64,000 nt of DNA from VAZQ01 sp050179645 (GTDB taxonomy: Bacteria > Pseudomonadota > Alphaproteobacteria > Rhizobiales > Xanthobacteraceae): the NCBI GenBank assembly GCA_050179645.1, contig JBFXEX010000003.1, positions 26,450 to 90,449 of the forward strand, in the 5' to 3' direction. Positions 9,021 through 17,514 of the stretch are shown here, in pieces (positions within the stretch are counted from its first letter, which is position 1; each line of letters starts with the position of its first letter). The notes beneath the pieces are model-generated. The model searched no databases. It was not told where the DNA came from and saw only the letters and a list, made by a program, of their open reading frames with translations. A program made the translations under genes and the position numbers.

Positions 9021-9581
9021 ATGCAAGCCACATCAGACGAGGTGTTGATCGGACGGATCGCGGGCGGAGACCGACTCGCGATGCAGGTGCTGTTTGCTCG
9101 TCATCACGTCCGGGTGTTCCGGTTCGTGGTGCGGCTGGTGAAGAACGAGAGTACGGCCGAAGACCTGATCAGCGACGTGTTTCTGGACGTTTGGCGGCAG
9201 GCTGGTCGGTTTGAAGGGCGTTCCGCGGTCTCGACCTGGTTGTTGTCGATCGCGCGGTTCAAGGCGCTGTCGGCGTTGCGGCGCCGGCCGGACGAAGAAC
9301 TGGATGAAGATACCGCGGGGGCGATCGAGGATCCGTCAGACGATCCGGAGATTGCCCTGGAGAAGAAGGATAAGAGCACGCTGATCCGGAAGTGCCTGTC
9401 GGGTCTTTCGGCGGAGCACCGCGAAGTTGTCGATCTCGTTTACTACCACGAGAAGTCCGTGGAGGAGGTCGCTGAAATTGTCGGAATTCCGGAGAATACC
9501 GTGAAGACGCGCATGTTCTACGCGCGCAAGAAGCTCGCTGAGCTGCTCAAGGCGGAAGGAATTGAAAGAGGTTGGCCATGA
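9021..9581 (+). CDS. ECF-type RNA polymerase sigma factor
   Basis: The 186-residue product has sigma region 2 at about residues 20-90 (STAEDLISDVFLDVWRQAG is the core-binding helix) and region 4 at about 125-178, ending in an HTH with VEEVAEIVGIPENTVKTRM. There is no region 1 or 3, as expected for group IV sigma factors. The last codons overlap the downstream anti-sigma gene by four bases (ATGA), a standard sigma/anti-sigma arrangement that couples their synthesis. The inducing stress is not evident from the neighbours. Confidence 0.95.
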   Translation: MQATSDEVLIGRIAGGDRLAMQVLFARHHVRVFRFVVRLVKNESTAEDLISDVFLDVWRQAGRFEGRSAVSTWLLSIARFKALSALRRRPDEELDEDTAGAIEDPSDDPEIALEKKDKSTLIRKCLSGLSAEHREVVDLVYYHEKSVEEVAEIVGIPENTVKTRMFYARKKLAELLKAEGIERGWP

Positions 9582-10267
9582 ACATGATGAATAAAGAGCC
9601 AGAGCGCCATGAGATCGAAGCTTTGCTGCCGTGGCATGCCGCCGGCACGCTGAACCGCCGCGACGCCGACCGGGTCGAGCAGGCGCTGGCGGGCGACCGG
9701 GAACTGCGCCGCCGTTTCGACATCGTCCGCGAGGAACTCTCCGAGACCATCCATCTCAACGAGACGCTGGGTGCGCCATCTTCGCGGGCCATGGAGAAGC
9801 TGTTTGCCGCCATCGACGCCGAGGGGGTGCGCACGCCGACGCGCCGCGCTTCATTCGATCTCGCCGGCCGGATTTCCGATTTCATGTCGGGCTTTAGACC
9901 GCGAACGCTGGCCTGGTCGGCTGCTGCTGCTGCTCTTGCTCTTGTTGTGCAGGCCGCGGTCATTACCGGCGTCGTGATGAAGGAACAAGGCGGCGTCGCC
10001 GGCCACACCTATGGAACTTCCTCGTTCGAAGAGGCCCCCCCGGAGGGTGCCTATGCGTTAGTTCGGTTCGCGCCGCAGGCGAGTTCGTCCGACATCACTA
10101 ATTTCCTTGGCGCGCACATGGCAACGCTGGTGGATGGTCCGAAGGCGGGCGGCCTCTACCGCATCCGATTCGCTGGCGCGAGCGTGCCGAAGGACCAGGT
10201 GAGCAAGATGATTCGGCGGATGCAGGAACAGACCAAAGTCGTGAGCTTTATCGCTGCGGCGGAGTGA
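9578..10267 (+). CDS. Anti-sigma factor, single-pass membrane protein
   Basis: The 229-residue product starts at the ATG overlapping the sigma stop; a TTG six bases upstream is less likely. The N-terminal cytoplasmic part (IEALLPWHAAGTLNRRDADR) is the usual helical sigma-binding segment. A membrane helix follows at about residues 110-135 (WSAAAAALALVVQAAVITGVV). The periplasmic C-terminal domain (AYALVRFAPQ ... KVVSFIAAAE) has no motif I recognise. It probably holds the ECF factor at the membrane until an envelope signal releases it. Confidence 0.85.
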   Translation: MNMMNKEPERHEIEALLPWHAAGTLNRRDADRVEQALAGDRELRRRFDIVREELSETIHLNETLGAPSSRAMEKLFAAIDAEGVRTPTRRASFDLAGRISDFMSGFRPRTLAWSAAAAALALVVQAAVITGVVMKEQGGVAGHTYGTSSFEEAPPEGAYALVRFAPQASSSDITNFLGAHMATLVDGPKAGGLYRIRFAGASVPKDQVSKMIRRMQEQTKVVSFIAAAE

Positions 10268-10530
10268 CCTGACGGGCGAAATTTGTCGCCTGGCGGAGCT
10301 TGCGGACACGCAATCCAGCCTTGAAATTCGAATTAAAACATAGCAATTTCAATTAGTTATTTAATACCACCAGTAGTCTCTGTTGTATTTCGATGACACC
10401 TGGGATATTTTCTTCATCCGATTTGAACCTTTGTGCATTAATCAGCGACCAATACCAGAACCGGCTTCGACATGGCCGGAAACAGCCCCGATCGGCGCTC
10501 ACGCCCCCCCGATCCCCTGCGCCGATCTGC

Positions 10531-10568
10531 GACCCGCCCGGATTTCCCCGTCCGGGCGGGTCAGTTTT
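10531..10568 (+). terminator. Candidate intrinsic terminator, copy 1
   Basis: GACCCGCCCGGA and TCCGGGCGGGTC form a perfect 12-bp stem around TTTCCCCG, followed by AGTTTTCT. It lies 260 bases after the anti-sigma stop and could end that operon or a transcript from the gap itself. Confidence 0.55.
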
Positions 10569-10706
10569 CTGGTTGAACCCTACCGTCGTTTTCTGGTTGA
10601 ACCTTACCGTCGCCGCCGACGACTAATGATCGAAGCGGCCCGACGGCCGAGAGTTAGACGAGCCCCCGATCGGCGCTACACGCCCCCCGATCCCCTGCGC
10701 CGATCC

Positions 10707-10744
10707 GACCCGCCCGGATTTCCCCGTCCGGGCGGGTCACTTTT
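10707..10744 (+). terminator. Candidate intrinsic terminator, copy 2
   Basis: The same 12-bp stem and loop as at 10531 is followed here by ACTTTTGG. The stem is perfectly conserved between copies while the bases after it differ slightly, which points to selection on the hairpin or to a recent duplication. Confidence 0.5.
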
Positions 10745-10947
10745 GGGGTTCTGTGTTCGTCGGCGAACTCGCGGATGCCCGTGCCCGTGTCGCGAACCCG
10801 CAACGTCCAAATACCAATCCGACGATGACATCGCATCGCGCAGAATGCGTTCAAAACTGTCTTCGGCGCTCACTCGCCGGTTGTCTGGGCGGCCTTCGCG
10901 CGTAACCATAGTACCGACTGATTCGCAGGCTCGGCGTCCGCACCACG

Positions 10948-11223
10948 ATGGCGAAATGCTTTACCGGGGCACTCGATGCGGTGTCGCACAAGTGGCGCCG
11001 TTTGGCCGAGCGCCGGCAGGCGGACCTCATTGAACTGTCTCACAGCGGTCGCTGGAAGCGTTACTACACGGAAGAGCAATTCCTCCGGTACATGCGCGAG
11101 GCAGCTCAATTGACGGAACGCTGGGCCGCGATAGCCCCGCCCGCCGCGGAAGCGGCTCTCAGGGACGGTGCCCCCGCGTCTGATGCGGCTGCGCCGGTTC
11201 CCGTACGGCGTGATGCGGCTTAG
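10948..11223 (+). CDS. Small conserved protein, resembles TIGR03809 family
   Basis: The 91-residue product has a conserved-looking core (LAERRQADLIELSHSGRW, then YYTEEQFLRYMREA), which I associate with TIGR03809, a short family of unknown function in Bradyrhizobium-like bacteria. The C-terminal third is Ala/Pro-rich and low in complexity. It has no signal peptide. No strong ribosome-binding site is visible. Family assignment is from memory of the motif, so the name is tentative while the coding call is firmer. Confidence 0.65.
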   Translation: MAKCFTGALDAVSHKWRRLAERRQADLIELSHSGRWKRYYTEEQFLRYMREAAQLTERWAAIAPPAAEAALRDGAPASDAAAPVPVRRDAA

Positions 11224-11310
11224 CTGGCCGCGAACGCCAGGGCTGCTTGCGGCGCCGCGGCGGTCTTCTTTATGCTAGCCGTCTCGCCGCCTCCAACCCA
11301 ACCATGTGAC

Positions 11311-12411
11311 ATGTCCAGCGCCTTGTTCTCCCCGACCCGGCTTGCCGGTCTCGAACTCGCGAACCGAATCGTGGTCTCGCCGATGTGCCAGTACAGCGCC
11401 GACGACGGTGTCGCCTCGGACTGGCACCTCAATCATCTCGGCATGCTGGCCAATTCAGGCGCCGCGCTGGTCGTGGTCGAAGCGACCGGCGTCGAACGGC
11501 GGGGCCGCATCACGCATGGGTGCCTCGGCATCTACTCCGACGATTGCGAGGCTGCGCTGGCCCGGGTGGTGGCGCATTGCCGCCGCTATGGCACCTCCAA
11601 GCTCGGCATCCAGATCGGCCATGCCGGGCGCAAGGCTTCGGCGTCGCGGCCATGGGAAGGCAGCCGCTCGCTTGCGCCGGGCGAAGACGCCTGGGAGACC
11701 ATCGCGCCGTCGGCAATTCCATTCGGTCCCAATTGGCACGTCCCACGCGAGATGACGCCCACGGACATGGATCGGGTACGCGAGGCTTTCGTCGCCGCCG
11801 CGCGCCGCGCCGTTCGGGCCGGCATTGATGCGATCGAACTGCATGGCGCCCACGGTTATCTTCTTCACAGCTTTGTCTCGCCGATCTCGAACAAGCGGAC
11901 CGACGGATATGGCGGCACGCTTGAGGCGCGGATGCGCTTCCCGCTCGAAGTCGCCAAGGCGGTGCGGGCGGTGGTGCCGGCAACACTGCCGCTCGGCGCG
12001 CGCATCACTGGCCACGATTGGATCGACGGCGGATTGACGCCGGACGATGCCGTGACATTTGCGAAGTCGCTGAAGGGAGAGGGGCTCGATTTCGTTTGCA
12101 TCTCGTCGGGCGGAGTTAGCACGGATTCGCGTCCCGCTCAGGTTGCGGCCCTCAATGTTCCATTTGCCGACAAGGTGAAGCGGGAGGCCGGTATCTCGAC
12201 GCGCGTTGTCGGGCTGATCTCGACGCCGAAGCAGGCCGAAGCCATCATCGCGGACGGCAAGGCCGACATGGTCGCGCTGGCGCGAGGCTTCCTCGACAAC
12301 CCGCATTGGGCCTGGCACGCCGCGCAATCGCTCGGGGATGACATCCCGCGGCCGCCCCAGTATCAGCGCGCCGCCCCCAAAGTATGGCCGGGAGCGAGTT
12401 ACCGCGACTAG
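11311..12411 (+). CDS. NADH:flavin oxidoreductase, Old Yellow Enzyme family (YqjM-like)
   Basis: The 366-residue TIM-barrel protein starts MSSALFSPTRLAGLELANRI. It has the YqjM-type active-site segment PMCQYSADDGVASDWH with the redox-tuning Cys, QIGHAGRKA, and HGAHGYLLHSFVSPISNKR, plus the C-terminal FMN-phosphate site ADMVALARGFLDNP. OYE proteins use FMN and NAD(P)H to reduce activated C=C bonds such as enones. The natural substrate is unknown. The stop codon lies inside the left arm of the palindrome that follows. Confidence 0.93.
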   Translation: MSSALFSPTRLAGLELANRIVVSPMCQYSADDGVASDWHLNHLGMLANSGAALVVVEATGVERRGRITHGCLGIYSDDCEAALARVVAHCRRYGTSKLGIQIGHAGRKASASRPWEGSRSLAPGEDAWETIAPSAIPFGPNWHVPREMTPTDMDRVREAFVAAARRAVRAGIDAIELHGAHGYLLHSFVSPISNKRTDGYGGTLEARMRFPLEVAKAVRAVVPATLPLGARITGHDWIDGGLTPDDAVTFAKSLKGEGLDFVCISSGGVSTDSRPAQVAALNVPFADKVKREAGISTRVVGLISTPKQAEAIIADGKADMVALARGFLDNPHWAWHAAQSLGDDIPRPPQYQRAAPKVWPGASYRD

Positions 12412-12485
12412 TGTGGCGGTTCAGAAGTCCGCATCATTCTTGCCGCGAGTCCCAGATGCGGATTTCTGAACCAAAGCCACACTAG
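12408..12485. repeat. Intergenic palindrome A (CTAGTGTGGC...GCCACACTAG)
   Basis: CTAGTGTGGCGGTTCAGAAG at 12408 pairs with the segment ending GCCACACTAG at 12485, giving a stem of nearly 30 bp with a short loop. The left arm includes the stop codon of the oxidoreductase gene, so the hairpin could act on its mRNA 3' end. Confidence 0.8.
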
Positions 12486-12497
12486 ATCAATATGTTG

Positions 12498-12570
12498 CTA
12501 GTGTCCTTCGATTCCGAAGTTCGCAGATGTGCGCGCTGGAGAATGATGCGGACTTCGGAATCGGGACACG
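12498..12570. repeat. Intergenic palindrome B (CTAGTGTCC...GGGACACGAG)
   Basis: A second, related inverted repeat follows 12 bases after palindrome A. CTAGTGTCCTTCGATTCCGA pairs with TCGGAATCGGGACACGAG. Both share the CTAGTGT edge and a GATGCGGA-type core, so they look like two members of one extragenic family. The rest of the gap to 12734 holds no gene I can support. Confidence 0.75.
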
Positions 12571-12734
12571 AGGCGAATACCCTAACGCGCTCCGACCGCT
12601 GCCGCGTCACACGGTAACCTTGATTTGCCGCGCTAACCTTGATTGACGACGGTAGGGCGGGATGCGCGATCCCCGCGCGACAGCGAATCCGCTTTGTTGC
12701 AGGATGCGCCGGTTGTGGAGCAAGTGAGTCCGGC

Positions 12735-14186
12735 ATGTTGCGCGTCAACCTGATGATCGGCGACCGGGAGTTGTCCGCGGCCGACGGTCGTACGTTCGAC
12801 CGCCGCGACCCGATGACCGGGGAGATCGCCTCGCAGGCTGCGGCCGCCACCATTGCGGACGCGGTTGCGGCTGCCGAGGCCGCGGCCCGCGCCTTTCCTG
12901 TCTGGTCGGCAAACGGTCCCGGCGAGCGACGCTCGCTGCTGAATGCCGCTGCCGATCTCATCGACGGTCGGGCCGAGGATTTTTCCGAGGCGATGATCGC
13001 CGAGATCGGCGCGACGCCGGCATGGTGCGAATTCAACGTCAGGATGGCGGCGCAGATGTTGCGCGAGGCTGCTGCGGTCACGACGCAGATCGTCGGCGAG
13101 GTGATTCCCTCCAACGAGCCAGGTCGCGTGGCGATGGCGATCCGCCAGCCGGCCGGAGTCGTGCTCGGGATCGCGCCTTGGAACGCGCCCCTGAGTCTCG
13201 GGATCAGGGCGATTGCGATGCCGCTTGCGTGCGGCAACACCGTCATCCTCAAAGCGTCGGATCTGTCGCCGGCGACCCATCGCCTGATTGGCACGGCGTT
13301 GCGCGATGCCGGGTTTCCACATGGCGTGGTCAATGTCGTGACCAACGCGCCGGGCGATTCCGGCAAGGTGATTGAGACGCTGATCTCGCACCCGGCCGTG
13401 CGACGGATCAACTTTACCGGCTCGACGCAGACCGGGCGATTGATCGCCGAAACCGCAGCGCGCTATCTCAAGCCCATCCTGCTCGAACTCAGCGGCAAGG
13501 CGTCATTGGTCATTCTCGACGACGCCGATCTCGATGCGGCGGTGGCCGCCGCCGCCTTCGGGTCGTTTGTCAATCAGGGCCAGGTTTGCATGTCGACCGA
13601 GCGCATAGTGATCGACGAGAAGGTAGCGGACCTGTTCGTGGAGAAATTTGCCGCCAAGGCGCGTTCCCTCGTCGCGGGTGATCCGCGCGAAGGCGACGTG
13701 GCGCTGGGCTCACTGGTCAACGCCGAGGCGGTGGCGCATGTGCGCGCCCTGATCGACGATGCGGTCGGCAAGGGCGCGCGGCTGCTTGCAGGCGGCGCCG
13801 TCGACGGCACCGTCATGGCGGCGACCGTACTCGATCGCGTGACTCCCTGGATGCTGGTTTATGGCGAAGAGTCATTCGGTCCCGTCGTCGGCATCGTCCG
13901 AGCGAAGGACGATGATGATGCGGTGCGCATCGCCAACGACACCGAATACGGGCTCTCTGCCGCGGTGTTCAGCCGTGATATTGACCGGGCCATGGCGGTC
14001 GCAAGGCGCATCGAGTGCGGGGTCTGCCATATCAACGGCGCCACCGTCTATGACGAGGCGCAGCTTCCGTTCGGCGGCACCAAGTCGTCCGGCTACGGCC
14101 GCTTCGGCGGCCGCGCGGCGGTCGACGAATTCACCGAACTGCGCACGATCACGATCGCGAACGGTCCGCAGACCTATCCGTTCTGA
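12735..14186 (+). CDS. Aldehyde dehydrogenase (salicylaldehyde/vanillin dehydrogenase-like)
   Basis: The 483-residue product spans the ALDH superfamily: PWNAPLSLGIRAI (NAD site, about 149), NFTGSTQTGRLIAETA, catalytic base E251 in LELSGKA and catalytic C285 in NQGQVCMST, with C-terminal GGTKSSGYGRFGG. The NVRMAAQMLREAAA region is the type seen in salicylaldehyde and vanillin dehydrogenases. It would oxidise an aromatic or aliphatic aldehyde with NAD(P)+. The ATG at 12735 is preferred; an upstream in-frame start would add a non-homologous 32 residues. It fits the aromatic theme of the region. Confidence 0.9.
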   Translation: MLRVNLMIGDRELSAADGRTFDRRDPMTGEIASQAAAATIADAVAAAEAAARAFPVWSANGPGERRSLLNAAADLIDGRAEDFSEAMIAEIGATPAWCEFNVRMAAQMLREAAAVTTQIVGEVIPSNEPGRVAMAIRQPAGVVLGIAPWNAPLSLGIRAIAMPLACGNTVILKASDLSPATHRLIGTALRDAGFPHGVVNVVTNAPGDSGKVIETLISHPAVRRINFTGSTQTGRLIAETAARYLKPILLELSGKASLVILDDADLDAAVAAAAFGSFVNQGQVCMSTERIVIDEKVADLFVEKFAAKARSLVAGDPREGDVALGSLVNAEAVAHVRALIDDAVGKGARLLAGGAVDGTVMAATVLDRVTPWMLVYGEESFGPVVGIVRAKDDDDAVRIANDTEYGLSAAVFSRDIDRAMAVARRIECGVCHINGATVYDEAQLPFGGTKSSGYGRFGGRAAVDEFTELRTITIANGPQTYPF

Positions 14187-14289
14187 CCCGCACGTCGTCG
14201 GCGCGGTCGGAATCCTCGGAATCGAATTTTCGGCTCTTGGTAGGGTGTGCCTCCACCGCTTCGCGGCATGCTGACGGCTGAGTTGCCCG

Positions 14290-15135
14290 ATGGACGCGTT
14301 CGTCTTCACTGCCGTGCTTGTTGCCGCCGCCTGTCATGCGGGCTGGAATGCCGTGATCAAGCGCGGGCTTGATCCACTCGCCACCACGGCGCTGATCTCG
14401 ATCGGCGCCGCCGCGGTCGGGCTCGCGGTGCTGCCGTTCGTCGGGCTGCCGGCCCCCGCATCATGGCCGTGGGCGGTCGCTTCGGTGCTGATCCATCTGT
14501 TCTATTTCGCGGCGCTGATCGAGAGCTACCGCGTCGGCGACATGAGCCAAGTCTATCCGATCGCGCGCGGCTCGGCGCCGTTGATGACGGCAGTCGCGAC
14601 CACTGCACTGGTCGGCGAGCGCCTGGGTCCCTTCGGATGGGGCGGGATCGTTCTACTGGGGGCCGGTGTGCTGCTGATCTCGTTGCGCGGCGGGCGCGAT
14701 CTCGCCCGGCTCGACCGGCGCGCCGTTGGATTTGCATTGTTCACCGCGGTGACGATCTGCGCCTATTCGGTGGTGGACGGCGTCGGCGCGCGCAACGCAG
14801 GCAGCGCTACGGCGTATTCGGTCGTCCTGTTCGTCGGCATCGGTCCTGTCATGGCGATCTACGCGTTGGCCCGCCGCGGGCCGGTGCTGTTCGCCATGAT
14901 GCGCGCCCATTGGCACACCGGGCTGGTCGGCGGAGCGCTGCAGTTCGGCTCGTATGGCGTTGCGATCTGGGCGATGACTCTCGCGCCGATTGCGATCGTC
15001 GCTGCACTGCGCGAGACCAGCGTCCTATTCGGCGCCGTGATCGCAATCGTCGTGCTCAAGGAGCCGTTGCGGGCCAACCGCGTCATCGCGGCGGTCATGA
15101 TTTTGGTTGGGCTGGTGCTGATGCGGCTCGCTTGA
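14290..15135 (+). CDS. DMT-superfamily (EamA) transporter
   Basis: The 281-residue protein is almost entirely hydrophobic, with about ten helices in two EamA repeats. The second repeat contains the typical LAPIAIVAALRETSVLFGAV and ends in short VLKEPLRANR/LVGLVLMRLA helices. EamA proteins export or import small metabolites across the inner membrane, and the substrate is not predictable. It is convergent with the arsenosugar-type gene cluster, ending 7 bases from it. Confidence 0.9.
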   Translation: MDAFVFTAVLVAAACHAGWNAVIKRGLDPLATTALISIGAAAVGLAVLPFVGLPAPASWPWAVASVLIHLFYFAALIESYRVGDMSQVYPIARGSAPLMTAVATTALVGERLGPFGWGGIVLLGAGVLLISLRGGRDLARLDRRAVGFALFTAVTICAYSVVDGVGARNAGSATAYSVVLFVGIGPVMAIYALARRGPVLFAMMRAHWHTGLVGGALQFGSYGVAIWAMTLAPIAIVAALRETSVLFGAVIAIVVLKEPLRANRVIAAVMILVGLVLMRLA

Positions 15136-15142
15136 GAGCCGG

Positions 15143-15766
15143 TCAGGGCAGCAGCCCTCCAAGGCCGCACGCCCGCAGGCGGTCGAGGTCCTCCGGCCGA
15201 TCGACGTCCCAGAGCGTCACCGGCTCCTGCCAGGAGAGTTTCGCCTCTCGAAGCCGGCGGCGGGTTTCAGTCATCACCTGCGGCGTGCTCCAGGTCATGT
15301 CCGCGAACAATGCGGCCTCGGCGCGGCGCGCGCCGATCAGCACATAGCCGCCATCCTCGGCCGGAAACAGTACGACGTTGGTGCCATCGCGCAGCATCTC
15401 GGCGGCGGTCCGCAGATCGTCGGAACCGAGCACCGGGCAATCGGTCCCGATCACCAGTGCCGGACCTTTGGCCGCCGCGAGTGCTGCCAGCATGCGTGCA
15501 CCGAGATCGCCATTGGGCTGCTGCATGAGCCCGATGCCGCGGGCTCGAACGGCGGCAAATGCCGCATGGGTCGCATCGGGTGCACCCCACAGCGTCACCG
15601 GACCGGTCGCAGCGGCGCACGCGGTCTCAACTGCGCGCGCAGTCAACGACTGTTGGAAGCTGGCCGCACCCTCGGCGCCGAGCGCTGGGATCAGCCGCGT
15701 CTTGGCGAAGCCGGGGATCGGCGCCTTGGCGAGGATCGCGATTGAGACCGGCTCAATCGCCGACAT
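15143..15766 (-). CDS. TIGR04282-type glycosyltransferase (rSAM/arsenosugar-associated transferase 1, DUF2064)
   Basis: The 207-residue product begins ...VSIAILAKAPIPGFAKTRL, the signature of DUF2064/TIGR04282, with GTDCPVLGSDDL as the metal/nucleotide-sugar site and AEDGGYVLIGARR following. It is the last gene of the minus-strand arsenosugar-type cluster and overlaps the preceding glycosyltransferase by 14 bases. Members accompany ArsS-type radical SAM proteins and are thought to help build the sugar part. The biochemical step is inferred from that association. Confidence 0.88.
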   Translation of the reverse strand: MSAIEPVSIAILAKAPIPGFAKTRLIPALGAEGAASFQQSLTARAVETACAAATGPVTLWGAPDATHAAFAAVRARGIGLMQQPNGDLGARMLAALAAAKGPALVIGTDCPVLGSDDLRTAAEMLRDGTNVVLFPAEDGGYVLIGARRAEAALFADMTWSTPQVMTETRRRLREAKLSWQEPVTLWDVDRPEDLDRLRACGLGGLLP

Positions 15767-16442
15767 GGCCGTAAAGCTGCGCCAGGTCTTTCGGGTCGGC
15801 GCCGAAGAAGTAGGCGAGCCGCAATCGCCACATCAGCAAAATGGTGTTGATCATGCCGCGCTTTTCCCAGCGGCGGGCGGAGGTGATGACGCGTTCGCGC
15901 AGGCACAGCGGCGGGCCGATGCGCTTGAGCAGTTTGGAGAGCGCGATGTCCTCCATCAGTTCAATCGACGGGAAGCCGCCGAACTGTCGGAATGCGTCCC
16001 GCCTGACGAAGATCGCTTGGTCGCCGGTGGCGATGCCGGTGAGCCGCGACCGGAGATTCATCATGCGGGCGACGATGCGCAGCATCGGCTTCTTGCTGTC
16101 GATCTGGACGTCGAAGCGTCCCCAGGCGCGTCCAGACCGCTCCAGTCCGTTGAGCAGCACGTGGTCGGCGTCGGACGGTAGTCGCGTGTCGCTGTGCAGG
16201 AACAACAGGATGTCGCCGGTGGCCTTTTCGGCACCGGCATTCATCTGCGTCGCACGCCCACGCGGTCCGGAAACCACCTTGTCGGCACGCAGTCGCGCAC
16301 GCTGGACGGTGGCATCACGGCTGCCGCCGTCGACCACCACGACCTCGACGCCCAGCGCTCGCAGGGGCGCGAGCGCGTCCAACGACGCGGCGATGCGCTC
16401 GCCTTCGTTGAGCACCGGGACAATGATCGACAAAGACGGCAT
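15753..16442 (-). CDS. TIGR04283-type family 2 glycosyltransferase (rSAM/arsenosugar-associated transferase 2)
   Basis: The 229-residue product starts MPSLSIIVPVLNEGERIAAS, a GT2 GT-A fold opening. VVVDGGSRDAT is the nucleotide-sugar segment, LLFLHSDTRLP holds the DxD-like position, and ATGDQAIFVRRDAFRQFGGF and LMEDIALSKLLKR complete the family pattern. The start at 16442 is chosen because upstream residues look non-coding. It lies 76 bases downstream of the metallophosphoesterase-like gene. Confidence 0.9.
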   Translation of the reverse strand: MPSLSIIVPVLNEGERIAASLDALAPLRALGVEVVVVDGGSRDATVQRARLRADKVVSGPRGRATQMNAGAEKATGDILLFLHSDTRLPSDADHVLLNGLERSGRAWGRFDVQIDSKKPMLRIVARMMNLRSRLTGIATGDQAIFVRRDAFRQFGGFPSIELMEDIALSKLLKRIGPPLCLRERVITSARRWEKRGMINTILLMWRLRLAYFFGADPKDLAQLYGHVGD

Positions 16443-16518
16443 GACGGTTTCATGACTGCGGCGGACGCAGTCTACCAGCGAAACCCGCCGGTGCCGCAAG
16501 CCTTTGATTGCCGCGCAA

Positions 16519-17514
16519 TTATCCGGGCCTGGGAGGCATTGCCTGTGTCGGCTGATGATCGGGGCCCGACACGATCCGTCCGAAATAGGAGACGTGCGCT
16601 GCGCTGCCGGCCGGCCAGCGCGCAAGGAAGCGCCGCAAGAATCCGCCGTGGTCATACGCCAGCGGAACGGCATCGATATATACCCCGTCGCGCTCGATCC
16701 CGTACAATGTCACGTGGGGTGCGGGCCTCCGGCCGATGCGGGTGACAAGACCGGTGCGTGTTCCGGCAAAGTTCGGCATGCCGGCCGCGCCGTTGTTGAT
16801 CACCGTCGTGTGACCGGCGGCAAGCTGAAAATCGCGCAACGCGGCGAGACAGGTGTGGGTGGAGGCGAACACGTCGATATGCGACGCCCGCCGGATCGCC
16901 TCGAGCCTCGTCGGTGTGTCGGCGCGGTCGAGCGCGTCGTGCGCGAACGACCAGCCGGCGAGCGCGGTGGCGTCGCCGTGCACGATCCCGACGCGCAGGC
17001 CGCCGACATCGGCGACGAGGTGCATGGGCAGCGCGGCGAGCGGGTTCGCCGCGCCGCCCGCCAGCTCTGCAGCGGTGCCGCGTAAGTCGATCAGGATTTC
17101 GTTGGACCGGCGGACAATATCCTGGTCGACGGAATCAGGATAAGCGCAGCCGCAGCCGGCGCCGACATCGGAGCGGCGGGCTAGTTCGGTTTCGACGTTG
17201 CCCCGGATCGCGTGATGACGCGCGACCCGGCGGGCGATCTCGTCAAACCAGTCGGGTTCGGCATCGAACCAGTGAAAATCGCCGTTGAACACCACAAGGG
17301 CGTTCTCTTGCGCCGCGAGCCGTTCGATATCGTCGAGCGCCGCGAGGTTGCCGTAGAGGCCACCGGCCACGTACAGCGTGTCGGCCGTCAGTTCGGCTGG
17401 CCGGTCGAACACCGAAGCTGGATAGCGGTAATCCACCGGGCACATCCGCCCGGCGCGCTCGGCCGGCTGCTCGTGCCCCGGGGACGGCGGAGCAGAAAGA
17501 TCGACCTGAGTCAC
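16519..17514 (-). CDS. Metallophosphoesterase-like protein of the ArsS locus, atypical first metal motif
   Basis: The 331-residue product starts at a GTG that overlaps the ArsS stop codon (GTGA), so the two are translationally coupled. Calcineurin-type motifs can be aligned in order: GGLYGN (51-56) where D-x-H-GN is expected, GDF (78-80), GNVETE (105-110), HGD (179-181) and STHTC (218-222). Asp and His of the first motif are absent, while the later ones are kept. GAGCGCAYP (118-126) is a Cys pair not found in ordinary members. It probably modifies or releases a phosphorylated sugar intermediate, or has lost hydrolysis; function is inference from the locus. Confidence 0.75.
   Translation of the reverse strand: MTQVDLSAPPSPGHEQPAERAGRMCPVDYRYPASVFDRPAELTADTLYVAGGLYGNLAALDDIERLAAQENALVVFNGDFHWFDAEPDWFDEIARRVARHHAIRGNVETELARRSDVGAGCGCAYPDSVDQDIVRRSNEILIDLRGTAAELAGGAANPLAALPMHLVADVGGLRVGIVHGDATALAGWSFAHDALDRADTPTRLEAIRRASHIDVFASTHTCLAALRDFQLAAGHTTVINNGAAGMPNFAGTRTGLVTRIGRRPAPHVTLYGIERDGVYIDAVPLAYDHGGFLRRFLARWPAGSAAHVSYFGRIVSGPDHQPTQAMPPRPG

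Larger units (their letters stand above)
10485..10745. repeat. Duplicated hairpin block with internal 24-base tandem repeat
   Basis: The stretch CCCCGATCGGCGCT... to the end of a strong hairpin occurs twice, at about 10485-10568 and 10662-10745, offset by 177 bases and nearly identical. Between the copies, a 24-base unit beginning GTTTTCTGGTTGAACC is repeated in tandem at 10564-10587 and 10588-10611 with one difference. No gene is apparent in 10268-10947, a 680-base gap downstream of the anti-sigma gene. Confidence 0.8.
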
